Shown here one piece after another: positions 46,717 to 60,037 of a DNA stretch of 64,000 bases (the stretch's first letter is position 1; every line of letters starts with the position of its first letter). The notes below the pieces were generated by a model that was not told where the DNA came from, did no database searches, and saw nothing but the letters and a program-made list of their open reading frames with translations. The stretch lies in contig NC_068564.1 of assembly GCF_022201045.2 (NCBI RefSeq), positions 29,789,001-29,853,000 on the forward strand, written 5' to 3'. Source of the DNA: Citrus sinensis (taxonomy: Eukaryota > Streptophyta > Magnoliopsida > Sapindales > Rutaceae). Both the position numbers and the translations under genes were made by a program.

Positions 46717-47167
46717 AGAAGCACCTTAAGCAAACACAGTGCCATCCAAAAAGTGGGAGATACTTATTTTTCCTGTTTATGTTCTTTCATTTGTATTACC
46801 AAACTACCAAAGAGTAGATAAAATGAAAATAAGGGAAAGATTTTGTATAGGTGATTCACAACCTATATGACTAAATAAAGTTAATGTATCTAAGTTTGCA
46901 TCTTAATTTATGCTCTCTGAGCCTTGAATTTTACTTCTAAATTGTGAGCAATTCAGCATAAACACTATGCAAAAGAACTGACATCTCTACTGTGACAAGA
47001 AGTATCACTGATTTTTATTTCCTTGTTAAACCAGAGTTGTTCAACTTGCTTGAGCTGAAAGTTTAATATTTCTTATTTCAGAAATTGAGGGTCTAAACTC
47101 AGCTAACAGCTTCGTTAATTACAGAGGATTTTGAATCAAGCATGAACAAGGCAATACATTGAGATGT
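46717..47167. other. Convergent 3' regions of FMO and PrxQ
   Basis: 451 bp between the stop codons of two genes that face each other. It holds the FMO poly(A) signal and presumably the PrxQ 3' UTR. No further feature seen. Confidence 0.6.
46874..46879 (+). terminator. Poly(A) signal of the FMO gene
   Basis: AATAAA 158 nt after the FMO stop codon, in a T/A-rich setting usual for plant near-upstream elements. Confidence 0.6.
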
Positions 47168-48756
47168 TCAACTGCTTTGAAGAAACTTCAAGGTCTCATC
47201 AATGTGTTTTTCAGGTTGGAACTGGTTGTTGTAGATGAGCTGAACCACTCCATTCTTGTCAAGAACGTAAGTCTGTCTCCCAGGCAATGATCCAAAGAAG
47301 TCTGCTGGAACCCCCCATTCTTTCCTCACCTTGTTACCCTCGTCGCTCAGCAATGTATATGGAAGCCTATACTTTTTTGCAAATGCCTATATTCATTAAA
47401 AAATGGTCATTCCTAAGGCACGATTGGCAATATTACAGAATGAAAATAATATTAAGGTCATCTTAACCATGCAATGTTGGTAAGCTAGATGCTTGTTGAT
47501 AACTTGATATTGACATGGAAGAATGATTGACAAGATTCTATCCCTTAAAACAGGACAATACAACAGAATTACATAACTGTGCAGCTTCCTATTAAATGCT
47601 AACTGAACTAAAGGCAAACCTAATGACAGTTCAGCCAGATTAAGAGTTAAAAGAGCTTTCATATAACTTATTTGGTTTACTTAAATAAGCATAGAACTAT
47701 ACAAGGAAAGGTGCTTGAATAGAGCTGCATTAGAAGATAAGTTATTAGTTTGCATGGAAATTAATAAACTCAGTTGAAAGGACTCGTTTTTGTTTTCATC
47801 AAGAATTTCATTTCGGGAAGAAAGAGGAGGAAATAATACATTGCCTTGTAGCTGTTCCAATAACTGAAATATCTTACCTTGTGTGACGATGAATCATCAC
47901 CACTAATCCCAATAACCTCAGCTCCTGCTTTCTTAAATTTCTCATAAGAATCCCTAAAAGCGCATGCCTGCAAAAGTATCACTCACATTAGATTCTTCAA
48001 GACGTCAAGGTTGCATATTTCCTTGACGACTTGTCTAACTTAATGCATATCTCTTTACATAATCAATCAATACAAGAATTCACAATAATCAGATATTTTA
48101 CTTCAGTTACTGGAACCCCTGAAAGAAACCCTTGTACAGAACCATAATCAAGCAGAGGAAAAATAAAATCTTCTTAGTTCTCTTCCTCAAATCCCATTTA
48201 CACTGGCTAATGAAGAACCAAAAGGAAAGGGACGGAAAGGAAAGGAGTATCAAGACACAAGAAAATGAATAACATTAATAAACAGGTGAAAATAAAGAAC
48301 CTGTTTGGTGCAGCCAGGTGTCTCATCAGCAGGGTAAAAATAAACAACCACGGGCTTCCCTTTAAACTTGGATAGGCTCACATTCCTGCCCTCTTGATCT
48401 TTCAATGTGAAGGAAGGAGGCGCCTGTCCTTTGCTCACCTGTTATATGTGACATATAATATATATGTAACAAATAAAAACAAAATTAATGACAAGTAACA
48501 AGCTGCGACATACAAGTTGAGTAAACTTGATGACGAAGCAATGCCATTAATGTACCTTGGCAGAAATGGAAGTCTTGAAAGATGTGGAAGATGGGATTGG
48601 CAAGTTGGAAGAAAAAGAGAACCCGAGGCCATAAAATTGAGACTGTGATGATGATTTGGAGGGAATTGCGAGGCTTTGGGAAGGTGGGGTTCTGGGAGTT
48701 TGAGTGGGGAGAAAAGGTGGGAGAGTGTGCTTTGGGAGATTCAGTGAAGCAGCCAT
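47168..48756 (-). CDS. PRXQ: Peroxiredoxin Q, chloroplastic
   Basis: Four exons on the minus strand: 48,756-48,556, 48,438-48,301, 47,967-47,878, 47,386-47,168. All are in phase and total 215 aa, close to the usual size. Exon 1 (residues 1-67) is a Ser/Pro/Thr-rich chloroplast transit peptide. The mature enzyme starts near SKGQAPPSFTLKDQEG and carries the thioredoxin-like fold. The peroxidatic and resolving cysteines are Cys110 and Cys115 in DETPGCTKQACAFRD, the five-residue spacing of the PrxQ/BCP class, which forms an intramolecular disulphide. It reduces H2O2 and alkyl hydroperoxides in plastids using thioredoxin. The gene is convergent with FMO and divergent from the 101-aa membrane-protein gene. 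Confidence 0.95.
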
Positions 48757-49245
48757 TTGAGTGGAAGAGATAAGGCTCTTGATGATGTCAAAAGCAACGT
48801 ATGCACAACGTTTGAGTGTTTCTTGCTTGCTCGCTAGTTGGAGTGTATTATTTTACCAGTTGTTGTTTTGTTTGTGGAAACATGAGGCAGATAAGAAGCT
48901 GTGGCGCTGGTCAAGATGAAGATGGAGATAGATTGGGATTGGCCTTCGTCGTGGATAATTGCAGACCCCAATCCCCTAATACATGATTAGCTTGAAAACT
49001 CACCATTAATCTAAAATTAAAAAAGGCGCATTCTTGTCATTGTAGAGACCTCAGGGAATTTTCTGAAAACGAGTAAAAATACATTGACACCCCTTTAATC
49101 GCCGAAAACTTCAATTTAAACCCCGACTCCCAGTCACTGTAAAACCCAAAACCCTAACCTCACGACGTAAAGAGCGTGCGGGCGGTCTTGTTGAAAGTAG
49201 TTAAATTGGTTCCACCATCTCCAAATTGCGGTAGTTTCAAGAGAA
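48757..49245. promoter_or_regulatory. Shared divergent promoter region with telo-box
   Basis: 489 bp between the start codons of PrxQ (minus) and the small membrane-protein gene (plus). No TATA box is evident for either. A telo-box AAACCCTAA lies at 49,149-49,157 on the plus strand, about 90 nt before the small gene's ATG; this element is common in promoters of plant growth-related and translation-related genes. The region may act as a bidirectional promoter (inference). Confidence 0.5.
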
Positions 49246-50940
49246 ATGGAGGGATTGCAGAAGTTTTTCAGTAAAATTCCAAAAAACGGATCATCAACAT
49301 CAGGCTCTTATTCTTCTTCTTCTTCTTCTTCGTTAACTGAGGCTGGTAGAGAATTACAAGGAATGGTTGCTGATTGTTCTTCCAGTGAACCTGTTATCAT
49401 AGCCAGAGGTTCCAGGTACGATTATTGTTTTATATATATATATATATATATATTGTCTCAGATTCGTGTTTTTTTTCCATTTGAATGGCTAAGATTTTTT
49501 CAAGTTAGTGTTTTTAGGTGATTTACGCATTGATTATGTTATTTCCATAAAACAAACTTATGTAGAAATTGGAGTTGATGATGAGGAGATTAAAGGGCTA
49601 AGCGAGTCAAAACCCGGATACATATGCCTGTGGTCTTGGTTTAAATTGTGCAAATTCAAATTTTTGCCTGTTGCTATCATGTCAGACTAAGTGGTCTTGG
49701 AGATACATGAACGTAAACCATTAGGCATAGGGATAATTTTTGTGCAACCTTTTGGATTTGCATAATTTATGAGTAACTTTCTGATAATGGCATTAGTTGA
49801 TATATGTTTTATTTTATTTGTTCTCTAGTGCCTACCATTTTTTTATTTTTAACTTTTTAATTTAGTTATTGTCGGAATGCAGTAGTCTTGAGGTAGAGAT
49901 GTGTGGATGAGGTTAGTGTTGAGACAAAAACCTAGTAAGTTTTGTATAGATTGAGACTTGTAGCTCGATTCTTCACTAATTCCATACTGGGAAGAATAAT
50001 TGTTGGGAGTTGTTCATATCACTTTTTATGTCGGACATGGCCTTCTCCAAATTGGTTAACAATGTTACTAGATCCAAAAACTGGTTAAGGGTATGTTGTC
50101 CTGGAATGAAGCTTAAAACGGATTGTGTCAGCTATTGAAAGTAAAAATAGAAGTGTTGAACTGTAATTTGAAACATCCAAGTGTTGAACTGTAATTTGAA
50201 TCTCAGGATGTTTCGTTTCAAAGTAGGAGTGTTGCACTCAAATTTGAATCTCATTAATGTTGTGCTATTTATTGGATGCTTTTGATAGACAAATTTCTTT
50301 AACTGGAGGTATGTAAATTAATACTGCCACTGATATTCTAAATTCCACTTTTTAAGTGTTTTGGTTTGTGAATATTGGCATTCACTCCTCCAACCTATCA
50401 AACATCTTTATTTCGTGATTCATGGTCTCTTGAATCAGATTGACATGAACTTTTCAGTAGGCGGCGAAGAACACTTACAAATGTACTTTCCTATTGGTTT
50501 TTGTGCCTTTGTTGTTTAAATTCCTCTATGCTTTCATAGCCTGAACAAGTGTTTCCGACTACCTAGAGGGTATATATGTTAATCTAGTTGGTTGCATATT
50601 CCATTTACATTGATTTGGCTAAAAGTGCCTGCTGGAAAGAATTTTCAAATAATTTTTCATACTCCTATCAAAGTGTACTTGTATGTACAAACTTATAAAT
50701 TCAGCACCTAAGCTCCTTAAATTAGTTTTATCTGTGAGCATAATAAATTTTGGCTTTGTTCCAATGGAAAGAGAATATCTTCTTACCGTTCTTTCTCTTT
50801 GCAGACAAGTGGTGTCACTGTGGACCTGCTCAAAGCTTTGCACGTTTTTCTTTGTTGCTGGAGTCTTTGTTGGTTATACGCTTAAGCGACGTGTTCGAAG
50901 CTGGGCTTCCAAACTCCTCAGGAAGTTGAGAGATGATTGA
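49246..50940 (+). CDS. Small uncharacterised membrane protein
   Basis: Two exons, 49,246-49,415 and 50,805-50,940, joining in frame (AG|A) to 101 aa. I do not recognise a named family. Residues 1-56 are hydrophilic with a long Ser run (codons TCT/TCA, partly a TTC microsatellite) and no signal peptide. Residues about 67-83 (LCTFFFVAGVFVGYTL) form one transmembrane segment, followed by a basic tail (KRRVRSWASKLLRKLRDD) that should face the cytosol or stroma. The plan is that of a tail-anchored or single-pass protein. Good splice sites and the sharp hydrophobic and basic blocks support a real gene. The intron is 1,389 bp. Confidence 0.7.
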
Positions 50941-51361
50941 TACTGCCCAGTCAGTCATTTGTATATTTTTCCAAATTTAATGCTGTTGTTAGACTCCCAC
51001 TTGTTGTTAGAAGAATTTCACAGCAAGGTAGTTTACTTCATTGATATTTAAAGAACGTTATTTATTGACTGCATTTATGTTCTGATCTCACTTTGGAATA
51101 CAGTAGTCAGTGCCGTTACATTTGATGGCACGTGATCTATACACTGGGTTATAACAATTAATGAATTGTTCAACAGCTTAGGAATTTGCATTTCAAACAC
51201 ACAGGCTTACAGGCGGATGCACAGAAATGGCAGAGATTGGGTCAACCTAAAACCCTTGACCTTTTTTCTGTAATTTTTTTAATTATAATTTCTCCTTTGT
51301 TGGACAACATACTCTGTCAACAGTATAATATAATTCTGTATACGTTTTACTCTTTTGTGAT
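50941..51361. other. Convergent 3' regions
   Basis: 421 bp between the stop codons of the small membrane-protein gene and RBOH. No additional gene; poly(A) signals are not clear on either strand. Confidence 0.55.
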
Positions 51362-54300
51362 TCAGAAGTACTCCTTGTGGAATTCGAAGCGTGTGGATGT
51401 CCGGTGAGTCAGCTCATGCGATAGTTTCTTCAACTCCTTTGCTAACACTGGCATCCCACAGTAGAACACACCTGCAATTTATTGCATTTTTTATTTTAAC
51501 ATTGTTGTAATTATATCAAATGCGGTTTTCAGTCTAGATTTGAAACTCAACCTCAAACACAAGCATATTGATTTATTTATTTTTTTTCATGCATGTCTTT
51601 ACCTATCGTGGCATTCGGATGTTTTGTAGCTACTCTGCTGAAAACTTCTTTCCAGTTTGGCCTTGCAAAGTGTGTCCTTACCTGCAAGAAATCAATTTCG
51701 AAAGGTTACAACTTAGATTTATCACATAAAAGTAAAAATAATTGTTGAAGGATCGGATGTAGTATTAATTGTTCACAATGGAAAGATAAAGATTATATTT
51801 GTTTATGTTAAAGGTAAAGTTAGATCCTACTCTGGTGCCAGATAAGATGTCGACTCCATGTTTGGCATGGTTAAGAGCTTGAACCATGGTGATCAAAGTT
51901 GATCTTGCATCCCCCTCTTCATAAACACTTGTTAGGTAGTTGTGCAGCTCGATCTGACCCTGTTCAAATTCAATATATTGAGACACTGAGTTATAACACT
52001 GTCCTTTTGTAGCTCGTTTATAGTGGCAACATTAAGTTATCATGATGAACATGAGTTAGAAGTGATTTGTATTACTTTAAGGTCCATTTCTGCAACTTGA
52101 TCCATTACTCCTTTGAACCACTCAAATGAACCAGGCTCCCTGGTCACCCAGTAGAAATAAGCATTTCTAGTCCTCTGTGGTTTCTTCTTGCCACCTGCTA
52201 TCATACTTGAACCTGGAGATGTATTTGAAGATGAATAGCTGTTCAAGCTGGCTGATCTACTTGAATCTGTGTTTGAGTCCTGTGCCATCAGTGTCAATAG
52301 AGTTGATTATTGGCAACATTTACAGAATACTATTTGCTTATTTACTTTAAAGAGTGGAATGTACCATTAGTTCCTCTCTTGTATTGTTTAAAAGATCTCT
52401 AAGTATGCTTATAAAAGGGGTAGCTCCAATTCCTAGTCCTACTAGGAGCAAGACATCGTAATTGCTATAGTCCTGTGCGGCTGCACCATATGGGCCATCA
52501 ACAAGCAGTCTGGGTTGGCTGCACCAATGTATAATTTTGCATTAAAATCAAAAGAGTACAATTTGATCAGTAATCACTTTACATTTTCCTTATATGCAAT
52601 GGACTTACATTCTCCTGTTGGTCCCACCTTGGCCAAATTCAGCCCGGCCAATAGCATATGTTGAATCCTTGTCCTCGGTGAAAACTTGCTTCAATTCATG
52701 CGTCCAGTCTCCAACAATTCGGATGTGAACACTCAGGTGGTCATCCCCTGGTGCTGAGGTAATAGAAAATGGATGCCTGGAAAGCATCAATACAAGCTAT
52801 TTTAGTGCATGATGCATCTCAAAATGTTGCTTCTCATTAACACTATATACAGGAGAGGCCAAAAGGTTTAGATAATTATATGTCTACCAGAATTACTCTC
52901 ACCATTCAAATGAGGAGATCGTAGGACACTGTAGAAAAATGTACTGACCGCTTCTGTACCTAAATCCATTTGGTTTTGACATAACTATGCTTAAAACATT
53001 TCCTGGTAGAACTGAAACCTGCATCGCACAAACCAAGACAATTATCGATTTTCTAAACATTATTTTACTTTGTTACCCGTGCTCTATATTTTGAAGCACT
53101 TTTCTCCCTCCGAAAGCGGTCATTTAAATGAATATTATTGTTCATACAAGCGTATCAAATGCAGAGGAATTTATATAAATAATCTAATTACCTTTAAATC
53201 TTTTGCAGAAAAATGTCCTGATCTTCTTGTTCGCAGATTCCGCTCTGCCACATAGAGCAACAATGGAGCAGAGATGTACATCCATGTCTGAAATTTGACA
53301 AATGGTTAGCACTTCATGATTGATTCCTCTGTTTTAACTTTTAATAAAAGTTACTGATTTTAATTTGCTCTCAAGGTGCTTACTGTTTTTTTATACCACT
53401 CATGTGCCAAGTACAAGAAATTTCCATGGACAATCAGCAAAATGTAGACGATGGCAGTAAGGTGATGTGAATACCAGAATGCATTAAAGCCTGTCAATCT
53501 GTTGAAAGGTGAAGGTAGCCTGACCCCATTTTTCCTAAATTTGTGTGTTGCCAGAGTGAATGCAATGGCCATTAAAACGACCATAACAATCCCCGTCACA
53601 CCTTCAACGCCGGTTAAAAGGTATTTGTAAGTGGGCTTCTTGTTGTGGAATTGTGTAGACATGGGGGCAAATTCTTCTGGAGATGAGTTTACTAATCGGG
53701 GAAAGTCGCATGCCAGATGATTTCCCACATGAAGGACGACTCCAATGATTATGGCACATGCTATCGTCTGTGAATTAATCAAGTTAATATACTAAGACAC
53801 TGTGTGCTCTGCGCAAAATAGTGTTAAAAATTTGTTTCTTACAGGGCAAGAAACAAGCTTGTTAAGCTTAGTACCTTATGAAAATTAATGTTGTCATCAA
53901 AAGGAACAAAGTATCTTGCTCTAGTAGACCGAAGCCAAGTGAGGGTATTTCGACAAACGGGCAGGAGTATCAGAGCCATGTTGAGCTTGAGTGTCTCAGC
54001 GGCGCCTTTAGCTGTGGTCAAGCAGTAGCCCATGACTTGAAATGCTGCCATGTTTTTATACTGGATGAATTTCCACGCAAAGAGCCCGGCCATTGCCATC
54101 ATCCACAGCAACAAAATCCAACCTCTTTGCCAGTTCTCTAGTACTAGACACCGGAATGTAAAGCTTAATTTGCGTAATGCGCCCTTGGGTGTAAATGGAC
54201 TCAAGTTCTGACTCCAGTTGCTTGTTTTGCTTGTTGTGCTAAGAGGTCTGCTATAATTCATGTAGGTGTCTCTTTGTAGCAGTAACGTCTCCAATTGCCA

Positions 54301-56710
54301 TAACTTAGTAAATGGGAAAAGATAGTTAAATAACAACTATTAACCACTCGTACTACATGTTGTTAGACTTATTAGATAGTCATTTTGTATTGATTGGACT
54401 AAAAGATGATGAAGGCTTCGTCTCTGTTAATTCTTAAACGGAAAATGAGATGCTTTTAACCCAAGCCAGTTCTCCGTTTATAAAAATTTAAGCGAAATCT
54501 TGAATAAATTTTCTTAATGATAATAACATGCCGTTCAACACACATTGATTAGCGCTCATAATTGTCAGATTAATTATGATATGAGAAGTCAATTACTATA
54601 TAACACGTGACTGACACGCTTACAAGGAAAATAATAATAAGTAAATTCACCTAATTCATCCACGCTTACAAGAAAAGAGGCAAATTGGATTACCTTTTAA
54701 TATATAATACATTACATAAAAAGTTGTTTGACTTTCACTTTATAAAAGTTTATTTAATTTTTTCCTCTGTAAGACATACATAAATTTTAATTTTAAATAA
54801 TGAAAAAGAGCTATATATCTTTATATATATAGAAACCTCGATAAAATAATTACATGGTGATGATTTTTTTGTTATACTAATATATAGTTTGTAAATATAA
54901 ATTTCTTAAAAACATAAAGAAGCGTCACAAGTTGTAGTTTTAGTATGAAAAATTAATAAAAGTGAAAGTGATCATATTATTAATCTAACAATTGAAGGGA
55001 AAAAAAAAGGTTGGTAATTTAATTTAAATAATAAAAGTAGGTAATACCTCAATATATCCAAGATTTTCAGGATCTAATTCTTCCATTATCAAAGAAGCAT
55101 ATTCCTCAGCTTGCTCTTTTAACTTGGACAGCTTGTTGGCCGAAGCACTCAGCATTAAAAGCTGTGATTAAACAAAAGCAAAATAACGATGTTGAACACC
55201 ACTTCAGCGGGTTAGCGTGTGCCAACAAAATTACATGCATCAAAGTATTTTAAAACAATTGTCGTGAATGGCACCACTAACACCATCACTGTATTTGCCT
55301 TATAATGTTCTAATTATCAACTTATTAGGATGCGGACTTCACCTAATTAACAACCCAACAAAAGAAAAAAAAAAATTGAGGATGCCTTCACTGAGAAGGA
55401 CTTAATCCAAATATAATTTTACTGTTAATTTCAATTCAACCACTTAATCTGTACAAGTGTTTAATTTCCGTATAAAATATCGGCTAAAATTATTACCTCT
55501 TGCACTTCTTCTCTCGTAATTCTTCCATCTACATTGCTATCGGCCCTGAAAAGGCACAAAACAGAAAAAGTATTAATTTTTAAACTGAATTTAAAATGGG
55601 CAAATAAAATGATAAATGTAAAAAAAAAAAAAAACAGAAGAAAAATAATAAATAAGTCGAACTGGGGCAACGAAATCAAATTTGTCCCGCAGCAGGTAAC
55701 GGCTCCAGTTCCCGCGATAAAACTCGGTTAAAATCAGGTGTTATTAACCGTATCACCGGAAGCAGATGATTCTAGCCAATCAAGATTGACAGAAATCACG
55801 TGATCAACTGAACGACTTCCATCACCGTTGATCTGTTAACCGACGATACCCAAACAAAAAGAGAAGAAGCGTGAAGCGTACGTACATGTCAAAGAAAATC
55901 TGAAGACGGGCGTCGAAGCTCTGGTCCGAAATTTGCAACCAGAATTCACGAAGCTCCTCTTTCGTAATTTTGCCTATCTTTTGGCCTCTCCGCCTCGCCA
56001 ACGCATCAAATATCCCCACCGCAAACTCCTTCGTATCCACCATCCCTGTTTTGCCATGAATTATTTAATTGCAATTTAGAATAGGAAAAATGAAATCATA
56101 ACGAACAAATCAGTAGAGAGAAGAAAACGAATCCGATTATGGATCAGTTTTGATTACTACGTAACGTACCAATGCATTCACCGAAATCTTCCCTCGCAAG
56201 CAACCCGTCCTCAGCTAGCGATTCGAACCTAGACTCAACTAGTCTCCAGAGCTGCTCTGCGTCGGAGGCGCCTGCCGTTTTGCTAATGAATCTCAGACCG
56301 TTGAGCGCTCTCTTAGCGCCCGATCTCGCCCGTTGAAGTCTCGCTTTGATCCTCCTCTCATCGCGCGCGGAAATCGTCCGTTCCTCAATATCCGACGACG
56401 ATCCCGATCTTAGCCAGCCGAACTTCCGCCGGCTGCCGTGGCTCGACCTCGACACTCGCGCGGGAGCAGTTGGAGTGCTCACACTGCACAACACGACGGC
56501 GTCGTGTTCGAGCTCAATCGTGAGTTCGACTAAGTCCTGCGCTTGCTCCTGCTGGCTGTTCCTGCTCAAATCGTTGAGAAAAACCGGCAACATTGCTCCG
56601 CCCACGCCGTAGTCACTTGTCCGTCGTGACTGCGGGTCTTCGCAGTCATCTGGTAATTCAAACGTGCGGCCGTAATTCGATCGCGAGCTGCTCCTCGACA
56701 GAGACCGCAT
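51362..56710 (-). CDS. RBOH: Respiratory burst oxidase homolog (NADPH oxidase)
   Basis: Plasma-membrane enzyme passing electrons from cytosolic NADPH through FAD and two hemes to extracellular O2, giving superoxide. Fourteen exons (56,710-56,170; 56,045-55,886; 55,545-55,497; 55,161-55,048; 54,303-53,875; 53,767-53,384; 53,287-53,192; 53,018-52,903; 52,776-52,609; 52,518-52,365; 52,279-52,076; 51,959-51,831; 51,681-51,603; 51,471-51,362) join in phase to 910 aa. The N-terminal 180 residues are Ser/Arg-rich and cytosolic. The EF-hand loop [12 protein letters not shown] spans 236-247. A ferric-reductase membrane domain runs about 315-590 with heme-type His in VLHVGNH and YSHHLT. The FAD site is [18 protein letters not shown] (631 on). 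NADPH-binding blocks are [11 protein letters not shown] and [11 protein letters not shown]. The C-terminus FHKEYF is typical. The paralogue letter cannot be fixed from memory. Confidence 0.95.
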
Positions 56711-56828
56711 TTTTCAGGTTAGTAATTTTTTTTTACCCGTTAGCTTCTGTTTCTTCTCCTCCCGAACCTTTTTGAATTGATTTTACGCGGTTTTCAGGCT
56801 CAGAATTACTATTAAAAAGCACTATTAG

Positions 56829-56843
56829 ATATATATATATATA
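56829..56843 (-). promoter_or_regulatory. TATA-rich element upstream of RBOH
   Basis: The minus strand reads TTATATATATATATATCT about 120-135 nt before the RBOH ATG. It could serve as the TATA box or simply be a short AT microsatellite. Confidence 0.4.
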
Positions 56844-59461
56844 ACACAAACAAAACAATCTCAAGTCTTAACGCCTGCGCCGTGCTGTGCTTCGCCGCGT
56901 CGTGCTAATTCATTAGTTGAGCTTTTTCTCCTTTTGGTACTTAATTAATTAAAACTAGACAATTCTTCCTCACACACACACATTTTGAAAATTTCCTACA
57001 AGAAAGAAGCAAATAATATTAACACGAATACTATATATGGTCGAATAAAGCTGGCTGCGTTTAATTCATGGGCGCCAGAGAGCAGCTAGCTAAAGGGCAA
57101 CTACGTCTACGAGTAAAAATGTGATCGATGAATATTTATCGGTAGATTGTGGGGAATATTTTAATTTAATTAAGCTGTGGCAAACAGAACAGATATGTAA
57201 AGCAAAGTAACAGGGTTTACAATATTTTAAACCGAGGTCAAAAGCGTAAGGTGGGTGATGCGACGGCGGGCTTATCGACTTCCTCTTGTAGTTAATCAAC
57301 TAAGGTTTAATTGCCCTCGGGCCTCGCCCATTTACTAACTTCACTAACCCCACTCTTTTACATATTCTTGCAGTGTTGTGTTGTTAGTAACCACAACATT
57401 TCCTGCTGCTTAATGAGAGTCATATTAAACTCTCTTATTTAGTAATGTGCTGTAATGTACCTTCGCATTAATTTACTATGATCATACCTTCATTTTATTC
57501 GGACAGAAATATTGACATGATAGTTTGAATGTCTATTTTCGAGATTGAATTACTGTCAGACTAAATGGTTAAAAAATAAATTTGTCTATTTTTAGAAGAT
57601 TACGTCTACTTTAGTGGAGTAATTAAATCAATGTAATTAACTATCTATTGAGGACAAACGTAAGGGGTATGTCTGTCGTTTTCCACTTAAGCATATAATA
57701 AATAATCCATATGCTTTCGGTAATTAAAGTAGGAGAAATTTTACAATATATCAAAGGTATCATGCCAACTATATAACAACTAAATGATGTTACGAAATAT
57801 GTGTATTTATTTTGAAAGATCATCTATATTAAATTTAATTACAATATCATACGTGCGTCAATTGGTTGTGTTACCTATGATGCATTATAGAATTTCTTTC
57901 AAAGTGGGGAGAAATTTTAAATTTAAAAAAAAAAAATTATAACTTTAACAGTAATTCGTTGGTAGATGATTCACGTGAATTTTATTGTTAGCTGGGGCTT
58001 TCGTCATGCATTTAAAATTCATGCCAACGTTGCCTTTCAATACGGAAGACGACTACATTTATATCTTTGTCATTAGTTTGAGAAATGCGAAAAGTTAAAA
58101 TTGATTAATCGATGCCATTTATTCTGTTGTTTTACAAACTTTGATTGTAAGTCAAGTAGTTAATACATTTTGAGCTAAAAACGACAGTACGTTGCGTTTA
58201 TAATTTACGTTTTTTTTTTCTCTAATTTTTATTTTATTTTTGTGTGCGCAATAAAAAGTGGACAGCTGTTCTGTTGTTATATGAGAGGAACAGTATTAAT
58301 AAACAATATATAATTCTTCTAGATGATATTGATTAAAGCTTTAGATGTTTTTTCGTGTCACCGCCATTATTACTTTGATGGGAGAAGAAATAAGTTGTAG
58401 ATATATAGGTTTACAATTTCTCCTTGTAGATTTTGAATTTTATTTATGAGTTATTTTTAATACAAATCCTTTTTCATTAATGCTCAGAAGCACAACTAAA
58501 TTCAATGCTTGATACAAATTCGTTTTTATCGTGCTTAGTAATCCATTAACATAATTTTTTTCAAATTAAACACGCATGACGCATCAATCAATGCCTGACA
58601 CGTTTCTTCTTTTTTTTTTTTCCTTAAATTTTTGTTGAACGACCAACTTTCTTACCAGCTATTTTGGTGTCGTGCAATATTATTTGCAGTACAAATTTAC
58701 AGTAAATCTTTTGCGTCCTTTTATCTGTCTATTTGTACTTCTCGCATGGTTGTAACTAATGAGCATTTGCAGTACAGATTCTAGGCTCGGTTCTTTTTCA
58801 GCAAATTTGGATTGAAAACAACACCAAACATAAGAGATATCATTGCTTCTTTTTTTTTTTTTTGGGGGGGGTATACTAACATCATCCTGAAAACTACCGA
58901 AAGAAACCTTGACGCTAAGTTCATTAATTAACGATAAATAAATTATTATGTAGACAGGGGCTTATTAACTTCTGGGTTTGACTGATTCGAGCTCCAAATT
59001 TTGTTGACAAACAAGGTTTACTTATTTATTTAGGTGATAAATATAAGTAAATTAGTGATTAGACAAGTAAAATTCATCCTTAACACGCACAAAAGAATGT
59101 TTAGAATAGACTATGGTTCAACTTGCTTATAATAGCAGGTAAAAAGATAAAAAAAAATAAAAAATATAGAATGTAATAAAATAAAAACCCTCGTTCTTCT
59201 TGCTCTGTGGTGTCCACATTATGAATACGAGTCATCTACACGCACACGCACAAGCTCATGTTGATAAACAATTTGCAAATAAACAAATAAGATTTGATTA
59301 AATGGGACTGACCGACTGGAGATCGATCTTTGTCTATGACTGATATTTGATATCATGTAGTGGTTGAAATGTAAGAGTCGCGTATGTGTCCCAACTACAT
59401 TCATCGGGATTGAGCATTTCAGGCTTCCAGCTGCCTTATATTTAACACCTTTTAAATGAGC

Positions 59462-59482
59462 CTCTCTCTCTCTCTCTCTCTT
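59462..59482. repeat. (CT)n microsatellite
   Basis: About ten perfect CT units in intergenic DNA. Confidence 0.85.
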
Positions 59483-60018
59483 AATTAAATAATTAACCTC
59501 CGCAAATGATTAATGCACACTCAACTGTTCACGACGAATTTTGTTATTGATTCATTGTTACCTATGTATCTGATTTGATCTCCATATAGGGCTCGTTCAA
59601 ACAGTATCTGATTGTTGGTCCTCTTTCCCTAATGGTCGATTTCATTTCGATTTCCACCATCAGTTTGAAAATTGAGTGTTCTCGAGTATCTATCTTCTGG
59701 GAAGAGACAGAAGAAAGATACAAAAGAGCCAGCGTGTGAGTTGTGACTCGATGAGCACTGAATCTTTCACGATAATCGTTAGATTGATCTGACAGTTTAG
59801 AAAAAGAAAAAATTTGGAGTCGGTTATTTCCTGCTTAAGTTTTTCGTATAAATAGATATTTTGTCCATCTTTATAATAGTCATTAATTTAGTTATTCAAT
59901 TATTAGTATGTTAAATCAAATTAATTTATGTGAACTATGTTTATATAAATCGATGTGTCATCGTGCAGTATTAGTTGGACGAAAATTTTATATGACCTTT
60001 TTTTTTTCTTTTTTTTTT

Positions 60019-60037
60019 GTGTGTGTGTGTGTGTGTT
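60019..60037. repeat. (GT)n microsatellite after T run
   Basis: About nine GT units directly after T8-T9 runs, ended by TTTTC. Confidence 0.85.

Noticed and set aside
55741-55845. EF-hand-like [11 protein letters not shown] in RBOH intron 2
   Set aside because: Including it would break the phase of neighbouring exons and insert a stop (NNT followed by a stop). The exon chain without it is in phase.
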